From contig NZ_CP012333.1 in assembly GCF_001263205.1 (NCBI RefSeq), forward strand, positions 248,001 through 312,000: DNA of 64,000 nt, written 5' to 3'. Positions 32,427 to 41,173 of this stretch are shown one piece after another. Under the pieces are notes generated by a model that searched no databases, had not been told where the DNA came from, and saw nothing but the letters and a program-made list of their open reading frames with translations. The translations under genes were made by a program, and so were the position numbers. Position 1 is the first letter of the stretch, and each line of letters starts with the position of its first letter. Source of the stretch: Labilithrix luteola. Its GTDB lineage: Bacteria > Myxococcota_A > Polyangia > Polyangiales > Polyangiaceae.

Positions 32427-34045
32427 AGGCCGTCCTCATCGGACCGATTCAGCAGGAGAACCTCGCGCTCGGATATCTCGCGGCCTACGCACGCGCGAAG
32501 GGCCACGAGGTCGCCGTCGTCGCTTATGCGTATCGAAAAGATCTCGATCGCACCGTCGAGCGAGCGCTCGCCGAACAACCCGATCTCATCGGCCTCGGCA
32601 TCGCCTTCCAGAACAACGTGGATGACTACGTACTCCTCGTGCGCACGCTGCGCGAGCGAGGGTTTCGTGGCCACCTGACGTGCGGTGGTCACGTCGGCAC
32701 GTTCTGCTGGGAGGAACTTCTGGCCGAGCTCCCCGAGCTCGACACCGTCGTTCGCCACGACGGCGAAGAGACGCTCGTGGAGATGCTCGAGGCCATCGCG
32801 CGAGGAGAGAGCCCGCGCTCGATCGCAGGACTCGTCTGGCGCGAAGGCGATCGGGTGGTCAAAGGCCCCGTGCGCCCGGCGTTCGGTGATCTGGATGCGC
32901 TACCGCGGCCCGAACGGAGCCCCGAGCCCTACGTCGTCGGCGGCATGACCGTCGATTTCCTCATCAGTGCACGCGGCTGCGTGGGCGAGTGCAGCTATTG
33001 CAGCATCGCGGCGTATACCTCCGAGCAGCGGAAGTCCTACCGCTTGCGTGCTCCCGAAGCCGTCGCCGACGAGATCGCGTTCGCCTACCACGAGCGAGGC
33101 GCGAAGGTCTTCTTCGTCCAGGACGACCTTTTCGTGCTCCCTGGTGAGCGTGCCGCCATCACGCGCATGGAGCGCATCAAGTCCGCCATTCGCGAACGCG
33201 GCGTGGGCGACGTCGTCTTCTGGATCAAGGGGCGGCCCGAGAACATCTCCCTCCCCGTCGCGCAGGCGGCGCGCGAGATGGGGGCCATTCACATGTTTCT
33301 CGGCGTCGAGAACGCCTCCTCGAAGCGGCTCAAGTATCTCGGGCGCACGCACCTGCCGATCCACAACGACTCGGCCATCGACAACTGCCGAGCGGCGGGC
33401 ATCGTCCCGTCGTTCAACTTCATGCTCTTCGATCCGGATTGCACCCTCGACGACGTCGGCACGACGCTCGACATGGCCGACCGGAACCTCGACCTGCCGT
33501 GGAACGTCTGCCGGACGGAGATCTACTCGGGCACGGCCCTCCGCGAGCGACTCGCCACCGAAGGGCGCCTCGAAGGCAACTGGCGCAGCTTCGGGTACCG
33601 CATGCGCGACGAACGGGCGGAGGTGATGTTCCGCATTCTACGCGTGAGCCTGAACGAGCGGGCCCTCGCGATCGACAGCCTCCTCAACCGCCTCATCAGC
33701 CTCTCGTTCGCGCGCCAACTCCACGCCCATTTCTTCCCCTCCCGCGCAACCTCGGCACTCGACGAGGCGGTGACGAAGCTCGGGATCGAAGCGCGTCGTG
33801 ACACGGTCGCACGCCTCCGAGAGCTGAGAGACCTCGTGGCCAACGCGCCCCTGCGCGACGCTCGAGCCATGCAGCGCTTCGCCGTCGAGCAAGGCCTCGC
33901 CATCGGTGCGTTCGACATGCCGCTGCGTGAACGCACCGAAGCGCTCTGGAACCAACTCCACGCGCGCGGCCGCGTTCAAACGCATCGCCAGGGCAACGCC
34001 CAGGTTCGAAGTCGCGGCGGGTTCGAGGTCGCTGCCGGTTCGTAG
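32423..34045 (+). CDS. Cobalamin-binding-type radical SAM protein
   Basis: A 540-residue radical SAM enzyme. The N-terminal 140 residues form a Rossmann-like domain (VLIGPIQQENLALGYLAAYA, DLIGLGIAF, TCGGHVGTF) of the kind that binds cobalamin in class B enzymes, although the usual DxHxxG is not seen. The radical SAM core starts at about 175 with C186-x3-C190-x2-C193 (RGCVGECSYCS), which holds the iron-sulfur cluster that cleaves S-adenosylmethionine. A helical C-terminal domain of about 170 residues follows. Such enzymes carry out methylations and other radical reactions. The substrate is unknown; co-translation with the lipoprotein gene is the only clue. Confidence 0.88.
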   Translation: MKAVLIGPIQQENLALGYLAAYARAKGHEVAVVAYAYRKDLDRTVERALAEQPDLIGLGIAFQNNVDDYVLLVRTLRERGFRGHLTCGGHVGTFCWEELLAELPELDTVVRHDGEETLVEMLEAIARGESPRSIAGLVWREGDRVVKGPVRPAFGDLDALPRPERSPEPYVVGGMTVDFLISARGCVGECSYCSIAAYTSEQRKSYRLRAPEAVADEIAFAYHERGAKVFFVQDDLFVLPGERAAITRMERIKSAIRERGVGDVVFWIKGRPENISLPVAQAAREMGAIHMFLGVENASSKRLKYLGRTHLPIHNDSAIDNCRAAGIVPSFNFMLFDPDCTLDDVGTTLDMADRNLDLPWNVCRTEIYSGTALRERLATEGRLEGNWRSFGYRMRDERAEVMFRILRVSLNERALAIDSLLNRLISLSFARQLHAHFFPSRATSALDEAVTKLGIEARRDTVARLRELRDLVANAPLRDARAMQRFAVEQGLAIGAFDMPLRERTEALWNQLHARGRVQTHRQGNAQVRSRGGFEVAAGS

Positions 34046-34079
34046 GCGTCACGAAGCACTCGCGAGCTGCACAAAAGCA

Positions 34080-34113
34080 TCACGCCCCGACGGACGAATC
34101 CGCCGGGGCGTGA
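34080..34113. terminator. Hairpin between radical SAM and LysR genes
   Basis: TCACGCCCCG pairs with CGGGGCGTGA across a 14-base loop that itself has CGG/CCG. On the minus strand it is followed by GCTTTTG, so it may end the LysR message as well as the radical SAM message. Confidence 0.65.
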
Positions 34114-34133
34114 GCTTCGCGTTCGCCGGTCCG

Positions 34134-34226
34134 TCAGTGAACGCCGTTGTAGCGGCAGTTCGCGTCGCAACCGTTGCCGCCGTCGCACTGCTCGCCGAAC
34201 GCCCGGGTCTCGCCCGTCGCCTCCAC
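34134..34226 (-). pseudogene. Remnant of a Cys-rich repeat, in frame after LysR
   Basis: Directly after the LysR TAG stop, the same frame continues with 30 codons to TGA. They encode GEQCDGGNGCDANCRYNGVH at their end, which matches the GEQCDxGN...CxANC pattern of myxobacterial Cys-rich (DUF4215-type) repeats. It is too short to be a working domain. It could be a relic of a lost gene, or a tiny peptide from the GTG that follows the stop. No ribosome site is apparent. Confidence 0.45.
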
Positions 34227-35108
34227 CTAACGAAGTGTGTCGCCGAGCGCTGCAGCGAGCGCCTGCACCACCGCGCGCACGCGCGGCACCTTGCGGAGGT
34301 CGCGCTGGTAGGCCACGTAGATCGGCATCGACGGGACCTCGGCGTCACTCTCGAGCCGCACGAGACCAGCTGCGCCGAGCCCTGCGCTGTCGGCGAGGAG
34401 CGCTATGCCTTCGCCGCACGCGGCGGCCTCGATGAGCACGATGTCGGAGTTGGAGCGCACGACGAAACGCGTGGCGCCGTGCGCGACCAGCCACGTGCTC
34501 TGCATACCCTGGGCGAGCGCGCCGTCATGACCTAGGAAATCGTGCAACGCGAAATCGCGGCGCTTCAATCGACGACCGCGAAGGCGGCGCTCGACGTAGC
34601 TGGGCGACGCGTAGAGTCCAAACGTGGCGCGCCCCACCGAGCGGTGAACCACGCTGGGCGACGTAGACTTGCTCGCGCGCAGGCCAACGTCTGCCTCGCG
34701 TCGAGCGAGATCCACGAGCCGCGCCTCGGACAGGATCTCGAGGGTCAGCCCGAGATGCCGTCGTCGCAGTTCCGAGAGGCGTTCCATGACCGGCCGCACC
34801 GCGCCTTCCGGGAGCGAGATCCTCACCGTACCCGTGAGCGCGGCGTCGCCTTCGTCGCGACGCATGGCGCGCAAGCCGAGCTCCATCTGCTCGGCGAGCG
34901 CCACGAGCTTCAGCGCGTCCGCGTCCACGAACGTGCCGCCGGAGCCGCGATGCACGAGCACGCGACCGAGTACCGTCTCGAGCGCATCCATCCGCCGTGC
35001 GATGGTCGAGGTGGCGACCCCCAGCGCCTTCGCGGCGCCGACGAAGCTGTGATGCCGGTGCAGCGCGAGGAGGAGCCGGAGATCGTCCCAGGGCGGTTCG
35101 GTTTGCAT
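34227..35108 (-). CDS. LysR-family transcription regulator
   Basis: A 293-residue regulator. The winged helix-turn-helix is at about 8-66 (DDLRLLLALHRHHSFVGAAKALGVATSTIARRMDALE), followed by a linker helix and a periplasmic-binding-like effector domain (about 90-290, GTVRISLPEG, then EADVGLRA and LYASPSYV). It diverges from the ketopantoate-reductase-like gene with 66 bp between the starts, the classic layout for a LysR protein controlling its neighbour and itself. The ATG 35108 fits the family's start. The effector cannot be told. Confidence 0.88.
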   Translation of the reverse strand: MQTEPPWDDLRLLLALHRHHSFVGAAKALGVATSTIARRMDALETVLGRVLVHRGSGGTFVDADALKLVALAEQMELGLRAMRRDEGDAALTGTVRISLPEGAVRPVMERLSELRRRHLGLTLEILSEARLVDLARREADVGLRASKSTSPSVVHRSVGRATFGLYASPSYVERRLRGRRLKRRDFALHDFLGHDGALAQGMQSTWLVAHGATRFVVRSNSDIVLIEAAACGEGIALLADSAGLGAAGLVRLESDAEVPSMPIYVAYQRDLRKVPRVRAVVQALAAALGDTLR

Positions 35109-35174
35109 GAACGCGAATCGGGTTAGCGCGTATGAACGTTGTCGAAAAGCTCCCCAGCGCAGCACCCTAGCCCA

Positions 35175-36113
35175 ATGAAGATCTTGGTGTTTGGACGCGG
35201 GGTGATCGGCACGCTCTATGGCTGGGCTTTCATGCGCGCCGGCCACACGGTGCACTTCTACGTTCGCGAAGGGCGCTCAGCGGCCTACGGACCGACGTTG
35301 CCCATCTCCGTCCTCGACGTGCGCCCGCGCCTCCGCGGCGTGCTCACCGAAGAGACGTTGACGCCCTACTACATCGAGGAGCTCGCCGCAGAACACGACT
35401 ACGATCTCATCGTCGTCAGCGTGCAGCACTATCGCTTCGCCGAGGCCGCCGCGTTCCTTACAACGCGCGCGAGTCGCGCGACCATCCTCGTCTTCAACAA
35501 CTTCTTCGCCGAGCCTCAAGAAGCCGCCGCCTCACTCCCCAGTGAACAACTCGTCTGGGGCTTTCCGATCGCAGGCGGTGGCTTCGACGGGCACGGCGTG
35601 CTCCGAGGCGCCCTCTTCCCGAGGATCCAGATAGGACGCTTCGGCGGTGACGCGCCAACGGAGCGTGCACGCGCGGTCGAGGCCTTCTTTCGGCAATGTG
35701 GCTTCGGCATTCAGGAACAGGCCGACTTCCGCGGCTGGCTGTTCGTCCACTTTGCGGTCAACGCGGGCCTCCTCGCGCAAGTCCTTCACGCAGGCTCCTT
35801 CAGCCAGCTCCTGGCGTCAGGCGCCGAGCGCGCCGATGCCATGCGCAACGTGCGCGAGTGCCTCAGCATCGTCGCTGCCCGCGGTGTCGACCTCCGCGAC
35901 CACTCCGCCTCGACCGCGCTCTTCCGCTTCCCGCCCAGAGTTGCGGGTTTTCTCTTCGGCCTCGTCATGAAACTCTATGCGCCCGCTCGCCTCGTCCTCG
36001 ACGCACACACGAACCCGGAAGAGCTCCGCTTCACCGCGCGCGACGCGCTCGCCGAAGCCCGGCGGCTCGGCGTACCCGCGCCGCGCCTCGAGGCCCTGTC
36101 TCACCTTTTTTAG
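35175..36113 (+). CDS. Ketopantoate reductase-like (ApbA/PanE) oxidoreductase
   Basis: A 312-residue protein with the N-terminal NADP-binding Rossmann motif KILVFGRGVIGTLYG and AFMRAGHTVHFYVRE of the ApbA/PanE family, a central DLIVVSVQHYRF strand, and a helical C-terminal dimer domain. The family reduces ketopantoate to pantoate in pantothenate synthesis, but many paralogues act on other 2-keto acids. This one seems divergent: the usual Lys-Asn catalytic pair is hard to place. It is probably controlled by the divergent LysR regulator. The ATG 35175 was chosen since the Rossmann motif begins immediately. Confidence 0.8.
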   Translation: MKILVFGRGVIGTLYGWAFMRAGHTVHFYVREGRSAAYGPTLPISVLDVRPRLRGVLTEETLTPYYIEELAAEHDYDLIVVSVQHYRFAEAAAFLTTRASRATILVFNNFFAEPQEAAASLPSEQLVWGFPIAGGGFDGHGVLRGALFPRIQIGRFGGDAPTERARAVEAFFRQCGFGIQEQADFRGWLFVHFAVNAGLLAQVLHAGSFSQLLASGAERADAMRNVRECLSIVAARGVDLRDHSASTALFRFPPRVAGFLFGLVMKLYAPARLVLDAHTNPEELRFTARDALAEARRLGVPAPRLEALSHLF

Positions 36114-36258
36114 CGTACTCGCACCAACGCGCGGCGGGCAGACTCCTCGTGCGACGGACAGCTGCCTCGTCGTCTGTCATCGTCGCTGTCGCCCAGACGC
36201 TATGACAATCGAAACAACATTCCTCGACGTGCTCCCAAGAGCCGACGACTGGAAACGG

Positions 36259-36657
36259 TCAGCGCGTCGCGAAACGCTTCTTCGCTTCATCGGTCGCCGG
36301 CATGTAGAGCGACACGGCCGTGCCTTCGGGGTCGCGGAACTGGAAGGTCTTGTTGCCCCACGGCATCATCTTCAGCTCATGCACGAGTCGAACCGTGCCC
36401 TTTAGACGCTCGTATTCAGCGTCGATGTCCTCGACCTGGAGCTCGATGAAGGCGGTGCGGTTGGCCCCCGCCTCCGCGCTGCCCGGTTTCCACAAGGCCA
36501 CGGTCTCGACGCTGCCGATCGCCAGCGTGGCGCCCGGTGTGACGATCTCGGCAAACACGGGGGCGAGCCAGTTCGCGGAGAGGCCGGTCACCATCTCGTA
36601 GAAGGCAACCATGGTCTTGATGTCGGCGGCGATCAGGCGAACGGACGAGAATTTCAT
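36259..36657 (-). CDS. Glyoxalase/VOC-family protein
   Basis: A 132-residue single VOC domain: MKFSSVRLIAADIKTMVAFYEMVTG at the start, AFIELQVEDIDAEYERLKG in the middle and FQFRDPEGTAVSLYMP at the end. This is the form of glyoxalase/bleomycin-resistance-like proteins, which often need a metal and may detoxify small electrophiles or bind a drug. The ATG 36657 has AAGGAG just upstream, so the longer frame is not used. It diverges from a WYL regulator, with a perfect 14-bp inverted repeat between them, so it is very likely under that regulator's control. Confidence 0.87.
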   Translation of the reverse strand: MKFSSVRLIAADIKTMVAFYEMVTGLSANWLAPVFAEIVTPGATLAIGSVETVALWKPGSAEAGANRTAFIELQVEDIDAEYERLKGTVRLVHELKMMPWGNKTFQFRDPEGTAVSLYMPATDEAKKRFATR

Positions 36658-36684
36658 GACGATCTCCTTGTCCGAGGACTCTGG

Positions 36685-36719
36685 CACCTATTGAGGACAG
36701 ATTTGGTCCTCAATAGGTG
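36685..36719. promoter_or_regulatory. Perfect 14-bp inverted repeat operator
   Basis: CACCTATTGAGGAC and its exact complement GTCCTCAATAGGTG flank a 7-base spacer. It sits 27 bases before the glyoxalase start and 16 bases before the chosen WYL start, between two divergent genes. It is the likely binding site for the WYL regulator dimer. Confidence 0.8.
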
Positions 36720-36735
36720 CGAGGCTCGTCGTATC

Positions 36736-37719
36736 GTGATCCAGGCCACCGCACGCCTTCTTCGTCTTCTCACCCTACTCCAATCGAGATCCACCTGGAC
36801 CGGTGCCGAGCTCGCGGAGCGGCTCGAAATCACGACGCGGAGCCTCCGTCGCGACGTCGATCGGCTGCGGCGCCTCGGCTATCCGATCGAAGCGGCGACG
36901 GGGGTCGCGGGCGGCTATCAGCTCGGGGCGGGTGCCTCGCTGCCACCACTCTCCCTGGACCAGGACGAAGCCACGGCGGTGTTCGTTGGTCTCCACGCAG
37001 TGACGGGTACCGGGATCACCGAGGCCGGCACCGCGGCGATGCGCGCGTTGGCGAAGCTGGAGCGTGTTCTTCCGTCGCGCCTGCGGAAGAACCTCCGCAT
37101 GCTCCAAAGCTCCGTGGTCGGATTGAGCGTTCGTTCGCGTCCACTCTCGCTCGCGAAGCTGTCGACCCTCGCGGGCGCGTGCAACGAGCGGCTCGTGACA
37201 CGAATCACGTACACCAGCCGCGACGGTACGACGACAGACCGGCGGGTGGAGCCGCTGCGTCTCGTGCACATCGGCGCCCTCTTCTACCTCCTCGCCTGGG
37301 ACCTCGCGAAGGAGGACTGGCGCATCTTCCGGCTCGACCGTATGGCAGTCGTCGAAGCAAAGAACGAGCGGTTCAACGCGCGGCCTCCCCCCGACGCCGA
37401 TCTCGTGGCGTACGTGACGAGATCAATCTCCGCGTCTCCGTTCCCACACCGCGCCAAAGTCCTCCTTCACGCTGGGATCGAGGAAGTGCGGCCCCGCGTG
37501 GGGGCGTTCGACGCGCTCTTCGAGCCAGCTTCGGCCGGCAAATGCACGATGGAGCTCGGCGCGCCGACGCTGGACGTGCTCGTCGCAAGGATCGTGTGGC
37601 TCGGCATCGACTTCGAGGTCCTCGCCGCGTCCCCTGAGCTCCGTCGTCACCTGACGATCGTCGCGAACCGCCTACGTGCGAGCGTCAGGAGCGGTCATTC
37701 CAAATCGGGCGGAGAGTGA
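36736..37719 (+). CDS. YafY-type HTH-WYL transcription regulator
   Basis: A 327-residue regulator. The DeoR-like helix-turn-helix (about 1-60: RLLRLLTLLQSRSTWTGAELAERLEI, then RRDVDRLRRLGYPIEA) is followed by a linker and a WYL domain (about 140-215; ITYTSRDGTTTDRRVEPLRLVH, FYLLAWDLAKEDWRIFRLDRM) that senses small ligands or nucleic acid. A WCX-like tail closes it. The frame is open from 36691, but the GTG at 36736 gives the family's usual start and leaves the inverted repeat outside the coding region. It presumably represses itself and the glyoxalase gene. Confidence 0.88.
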   Translation: MIQATARLLRLLTLLQSRSTWTGAELAERLEITTRSLRRDVDRLRRLGYPIEAATGVAGGYQLGAGASLPPLSLDQDEATAVFVGLHAVTGTGITEAGTAAMRALAKLERVLPSRLRKNLRMLQSSVVGLSVRSRPLSLAKLSTLAGACNERLVTRITYTSRDGTTTDRRVEPLRLVHIGALFYLLAWDLAKEDWRIFRLDRMAVVEAKNERFNARPPPDADLVAYVTRSISASPFPHRAKVLLHAGIEEVRPRVGAFDALFEPASAGKCTMELGAPTLDVLVARIVWLGIDFEVLAASPELRRHLTIVANRLRASVRSGHSKSGGE

Positions 37720-38435
37720 TCCGCACGCACTTGTGCGCCGGCTGGTTGCTCTCCTTCGCGACGTCGCGCACCGGCACGAGAACGTTGGCCTCGGGATAGT
37801 AGGTCGCCGCGCTCTTCCGGCGATGGGATACTCCACGAGCTTGAAGCGGCGTGCGACGCGCTGCTCTCCCTCGTAGTGGCTCGTGATGTCGACCCATTGC
37901 CCCGCCGTCAATCCGAGCTCTCGAATATCCGAACGTGGCCTGGGCCATGCGAACGAGGATCTCCACGTCGCTCCGCAGATGTTCAGAGGCCGGCGTCTCG
38001 TTTCCGCACGATGGATTGACGATTCCCATCGTGTCCTCCGCGGTCGCGACCTGGAGCTTGCCCATACGCACGTCCGCTTCGGCGCGGCCGAAGCACGGTA
38101 AAACCAGCGCGCGCTTCCCCGCGATCAAGTCCACGATGGAGCTTGGTCGACACGTGGACGGCGAGCGGAACGCGGCAAAAGCCTTGCGCGGCGTACTGCG
38201 TGTCCGGGGCCGCTTGAAGCAGGTTCCCGCTGATGGCGAAGAACATTTTGACCGCGCGATCATTGAGATCGTGCAGCGTCTCCACGGCGTCGTCCCCGTG
38301 TTCGCGCGGCGCGTGAATGCCGAACTCCTTGTCGAGCGCGAGCGGAAGGCCTCTTTGGGGCGTTCCCATACGCCCATCGTCCGGTCGCCCTGCACGTTGC
38401 TGTGTCCCAGCGCACGCAGCAGCCCTGGAGCGCGC
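37685..38435 (-). pseudogene. Decayed molybdopterin oxidoreductase (YdeP/FdhF-like)
   Basis: On the minus strand the C-terminal half of a YdeP-type molybdopterin oxidoreductase can be read only by switching frames at least four times. The pieces in order are LGHSNVQGDRTMGVWERP; DKEFGIHAPREHGDDAVETL and KMFFAISGNLLQAAPDT; LVLPCFGRAEADV and EDTMGIVNPS; AGQWVDITSHYEGEQR; YYPEANVLVPVRDVAKESNQP. The N-terminal half with the iron-sulfur and first cofactor-binding regions is absent. It is an inactivated, 5'-truncated copy, lying against the 3' ends of the WYL gene and a lipoprotein gene. Confidence 0.85.
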
Positions 38436-38446
38436 TCCCTCCACGA

Positions 38447-39025
38447 CTACGATCCCGACGCCACCTTGAGCGACGGCGCGTTCAACGTCGGGAAGAAAGG
38501 GGGCTCCTCGTTGGCAATCGGATAGGCCACGTCGCCCGAGACCGAGAGCTTCGTTTTCGCGGGCACCGTCTGGTAGTCGTCGGTCAGGAACTTGATATTG
38601 CTATTGTCGAAATTCGTTTCGACGAGAAGCCGATTGCGCGGCTTCGGCCCCATCCCACCGATGCCAGGCGCAGCGCTCATCGCGGGAAGGTCGATATTCA
38701 CGATTCGCGGTCCGTGGCAATCGGGCTCCGTGTGGACTTCCAAGCTAACCGGATCGCCCGCGCGGTACCGATGACCCATGCTGCAGAGCGCAGGATACCC
38801 CTCGACGGTGACGCGCTTTCCGAGGAGCGTCTTCGACTGGGTGAGAGACGCGGCCTGCGCGGTCGTGAGGTGTTGGCCCTGGTCGCTCGGCGGCTCGGCC
38901 TTTTGCCCACATCCGGTGATGACCATCGCCGCAAGACACGAAGTCCCGACGAATGCAGCGCGACGAACACGGCGACGAACACGGCCGGAGCAGAGAGCAC
39001 GCAACGCAGAGTGGACGAGGCTCAT
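38447..39025 (-). CDS. Lipoprotein with OB-fold-like core
   Basis: A 192-residue lipoprotein with a very basic N-terminus (GRVRRRVRRAA), a hydrophobic core and a lipobox ending ITGC (about Cys37). The mature part starts with a helix (TAQAASLTQSKTLLG) and then KRVTVEGYPALCSMG, the first strand of a tRNA_anti/OB-like barrel as seen in other myxobacterial secreted proteins. It ends PVSLEV, RLLVETNF, KLSVSGDVAYP. No enzyme motif is visible. The decayed oxidoreductase follows 12 bases after its stop. The ATG 39025 was chosen for the signal peptide. Confidence 0.65.
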   Translation of the reverse strand: MSLVHSALRALCSGRVRRRVRRAAFVGTSCLAAMVITGCGQKAEPPSDQGQHLTTAQAASLTQSKTLLGKRVTVEGYPALCSMGHRYRAGDPVSLEVHTEPDCHGPRIVNIDLPAMSAAPGIGGMGPKPRNRLLVETNFDNSNIKFLTDDYQTVPAKTKLSVSGDVAYPIANEEPPFFPTLNAPSLKVASGS

Positions 39026-39459
39026 CCGCGAATCATTACTTCGTTCGCGACCGCTCGGCAGGCCGAATGAACAGCTCATCCGCAATGTTTCCACCGAGCG
39101 TGTCACCGGAGTGGAGGACATTCGACGTCGATGCGCCACGAGAACTCGCCGTCGATGATCACGGCGACAACGACTTCACGTGGCGCGTCCCCATCGTCAT
39201 TCATCTCGTCGAGGCCCAGGCGACGAGCATGGTATGCGGACGTTCCCTTCGCCCTCGCCGATCGAGCCGAGCACCGAGACGGCCGATGGAGTTCACTCCT
39301 CTCCCTCTCGACGGAACCACCTCCCGTCAAGGACGTACTGACCTCGATGCGTGAACAAGAGGCGCCACCCCGCCGAGACGCGCAAACGCTGCAGCCGACG
39401 GCGCTCGCCACGGCAAAGACTACCTACGGGCAACACCTGCGGCACTACGCCTCGCTGAC
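39026..39459. other. Gene-free span
   Basis: I see no gene I can support in these 434 bases. A frame from 39067 is open for some 95 codons, but its composition changes halfway and it lacks a ribosome site. Confidence 0.45.
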
Positions 39460-41043
39460 TTGCGCAACGAATTCAGTAGTGTGGAAGAGGTGTCGACCTG
39501 GGGCGGCCTCGAAGTTGAAACCACGTCATCAGGCGATGCGAAGCGGATCGCCGCCGCCCTGTGGTCCTGGGCCGCGGGCTCCTCGCTCGGTTTGCTCGCG
39601 TTCACGGCGGACGGGACGGTCGTCGCCTACAACGAGCCGTTCGCGCGAATGTGGAACGTGGGCGAGAACCCGCCGACCTCGATCGTGCCCTTTCTCGAGC
39701 AGATCGCGACCGAGTTCGTCGACGCCGACCGCAAAGCATTCTTGGAGGGGATCACGCTCGACGGCGGCGCCTGGAGCCGTCGCGTGACGCGGCGCGACGG
39801 ACGCCCGTTCGAGTGGTGGAGCACCCCTACGCCGGCGGTCGATCAGAGCGAACCTCTCCGCGTTTGGGGCGTGCGCGACGCGCGGACCGATGCGGACCTC
39901 GCCTCCGCGCTTCGCACCGCGGAGTCTCGACTCGAGGTCCTTGCGCTCTACACCGACGGAATCGTCTTCGAGCTCGACGCCGACGGCCGCTACCTGAGCA
40001 TCTGGACGAACAACCCAGCGTTGCTCGCCAGGCCGTCGGAGGACATCAAAGGACGAACGCTGGTCGAAGTCCTCGGAAAGCCGCTCGGTGAACAGCTGAC
40101 TGCCAGCGTGCGAAAGCTCCTCGCAACCGGAGAACGCGAGACACTCGAGTACGTGATCGACGTACCGGAGGGTCGGCGCTGGTTCACGGCCGACCCAGTG
40201 CTCAGACCCGCATCCCCCGGACACCCACCGACGACGGCCTTCCTCGTTCGCGACGTGACCGAGCAGAAGAAGATGCAGGCGCGCCTCCTGCAGGCCGAGC
40301 GCCTTGCGTCGATGGGTACGCTCGCCGCCGGAGTCGGTCACGAGATCAACAACCCCCTCGCGTACCTGATGCTCAACTTGGAGAGCATCTCTGCGCTGGT
40401 TCACGGTGCGGGGGACTGGTCCCCTCAGACGCAACCGCGTGACCTGCAAACGCTGCGCGAAGCCGTACGTATGGCGAAAGAGGGCGCCGAGTCGGTCCGC
40501 AAGATCGTCCAGGACCTTCGAATGTTCTCCCGCGAAGAGAACGTCAGCGGAGCAGCGGTGGATCTTCGCGCGGTGCTCGACTTCTCCATCATGATGGCGC
40601 TGCGCACGCCACCACCAGGGCTGCGCGTCACGACCGAATACGGAGACGCGGACCCGCCCACGGTCATGGCTCCCGAGGGGCGACTCGTCCAAATCTTCGT
40701 CAACCTGCTCACCAACGCCGCCCAGGCGATGCCGTCCAACCGGCGCGACGGCAACGAGATCCGAGTCGCCGTGCGGCCCGGGGAGGACGGAACCGTCGTC
40801 GTCGAGGTCAAAGACAACGGTGTGGGCATGCCGGCCGAGGTCCTCGGGCATGTCTTCGATCCGTTCTTCACGACGAAGACGCCCGGCGTCGGCAGCGGAC
40901 TCGGCCTCTCCATTTGTCATCACATCGTGACGAGCCTGAACGGTGAGATCTCGGTGGAGAGCCGTGAAGGTGTGGGCACGACCTTCCGTGTAACGCTCCC
41001 CACGTCGTTGCGACCAGAGCTGCCACAGAAGCGCGTTCGATAG
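39460..41043 (+). CDS. Soluble PAS-PAS sensor histidine kinase
   Basis: A 527-residue kinase with no membrane segment. Two PAS-like domains (about 30-145, LLAFTADGTVVAYNEPFARMW; about 150-270, GIVFELDADGRYLSIW, ending FLVRDVTEQKKM) feed a HisKA domain with the phospho-acceptor His294 (AGVGHEINNPLAYL). The ATPase domain has an N box (NLLTNAAQAM), DNGVGM, DPFFTTKTPG and GSGLGLSICHHIV, all intact. It resembles NtrB/ZraS-type kinases. No response regulator is nearby, so it is an orphan, as is common in myxobacteria. The TTG start was kept; a GTG seven codons later is possible. Confidence 0.88.
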   Translation: MRNEFSSVEEVSTWGGLEVETTSSGDAKRIAAALWSWAAGSSLGLLAFTADGTVVAYNEPFARMWNVGENPPTSIVPFLEQIATEFVDADRKAFLEGITLDGGAWSRRVTRRDGRPFEWWSTPTPAVDQSEPLRVWGVRDARTDADLASALRTAESRLEVLALYTDGIVFELDADGRYLSIWTNNPALLARPSEDIKGRTLVEVLGKPLGEQLTASVRKLLATGERETLEYVIDVPEGRRWFTADPVLRPASPGHPPTTAFLVRDVTEQKKMQARLLQAERLASMGTLAAGVGHEINNPLAYLMLNLESISALVHGAGDWSPQTQPRDLQTLREAVRMAKEGAESVRKIVQDLRMFSREENVSGAAVDLRAVLDFSIMMALRTPPPGLRVTTEYGDADPPTVMAPEGRLVQIFVNLLTNAAQAMPSNRRDGNEIRVAVRPGEDGTVVVEVKDNGVGMPAEVLGHVFDPFFTTKTPGVGSGLGLSICHHIVTSLNGEISVESREGVGTTFRVTLPTSLRPELPQKRVR

Positions 41044-41173
41044 CCGCGAGCACGCGCGACTTTCACGCATTCCGTGAGACACTCGATCCGAGTGCATGCT
41101 CGCTGTTGCCCGAGCTGCTCGGCGGATCCGTGGACACGTGTCCGCCGCGATGGCAACGACAAGGGGACCTCGA

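Noticed and set aside
37672..37911. A 79-codon minus-strand frame treated as a separate gene
   Set aside because: Its start AGQWVDITSHYEGEQR is a piece of the decayed oxidoreductase and not an independent protein.
39067..39354. A plus-strand frame of about 95 codons starting ATG at 39067
   Set aside because: The first part reads acidic and protein-like, but the second part is Arg/Pro/Ser noise and no ribosome site is seen; it might be a fragment.
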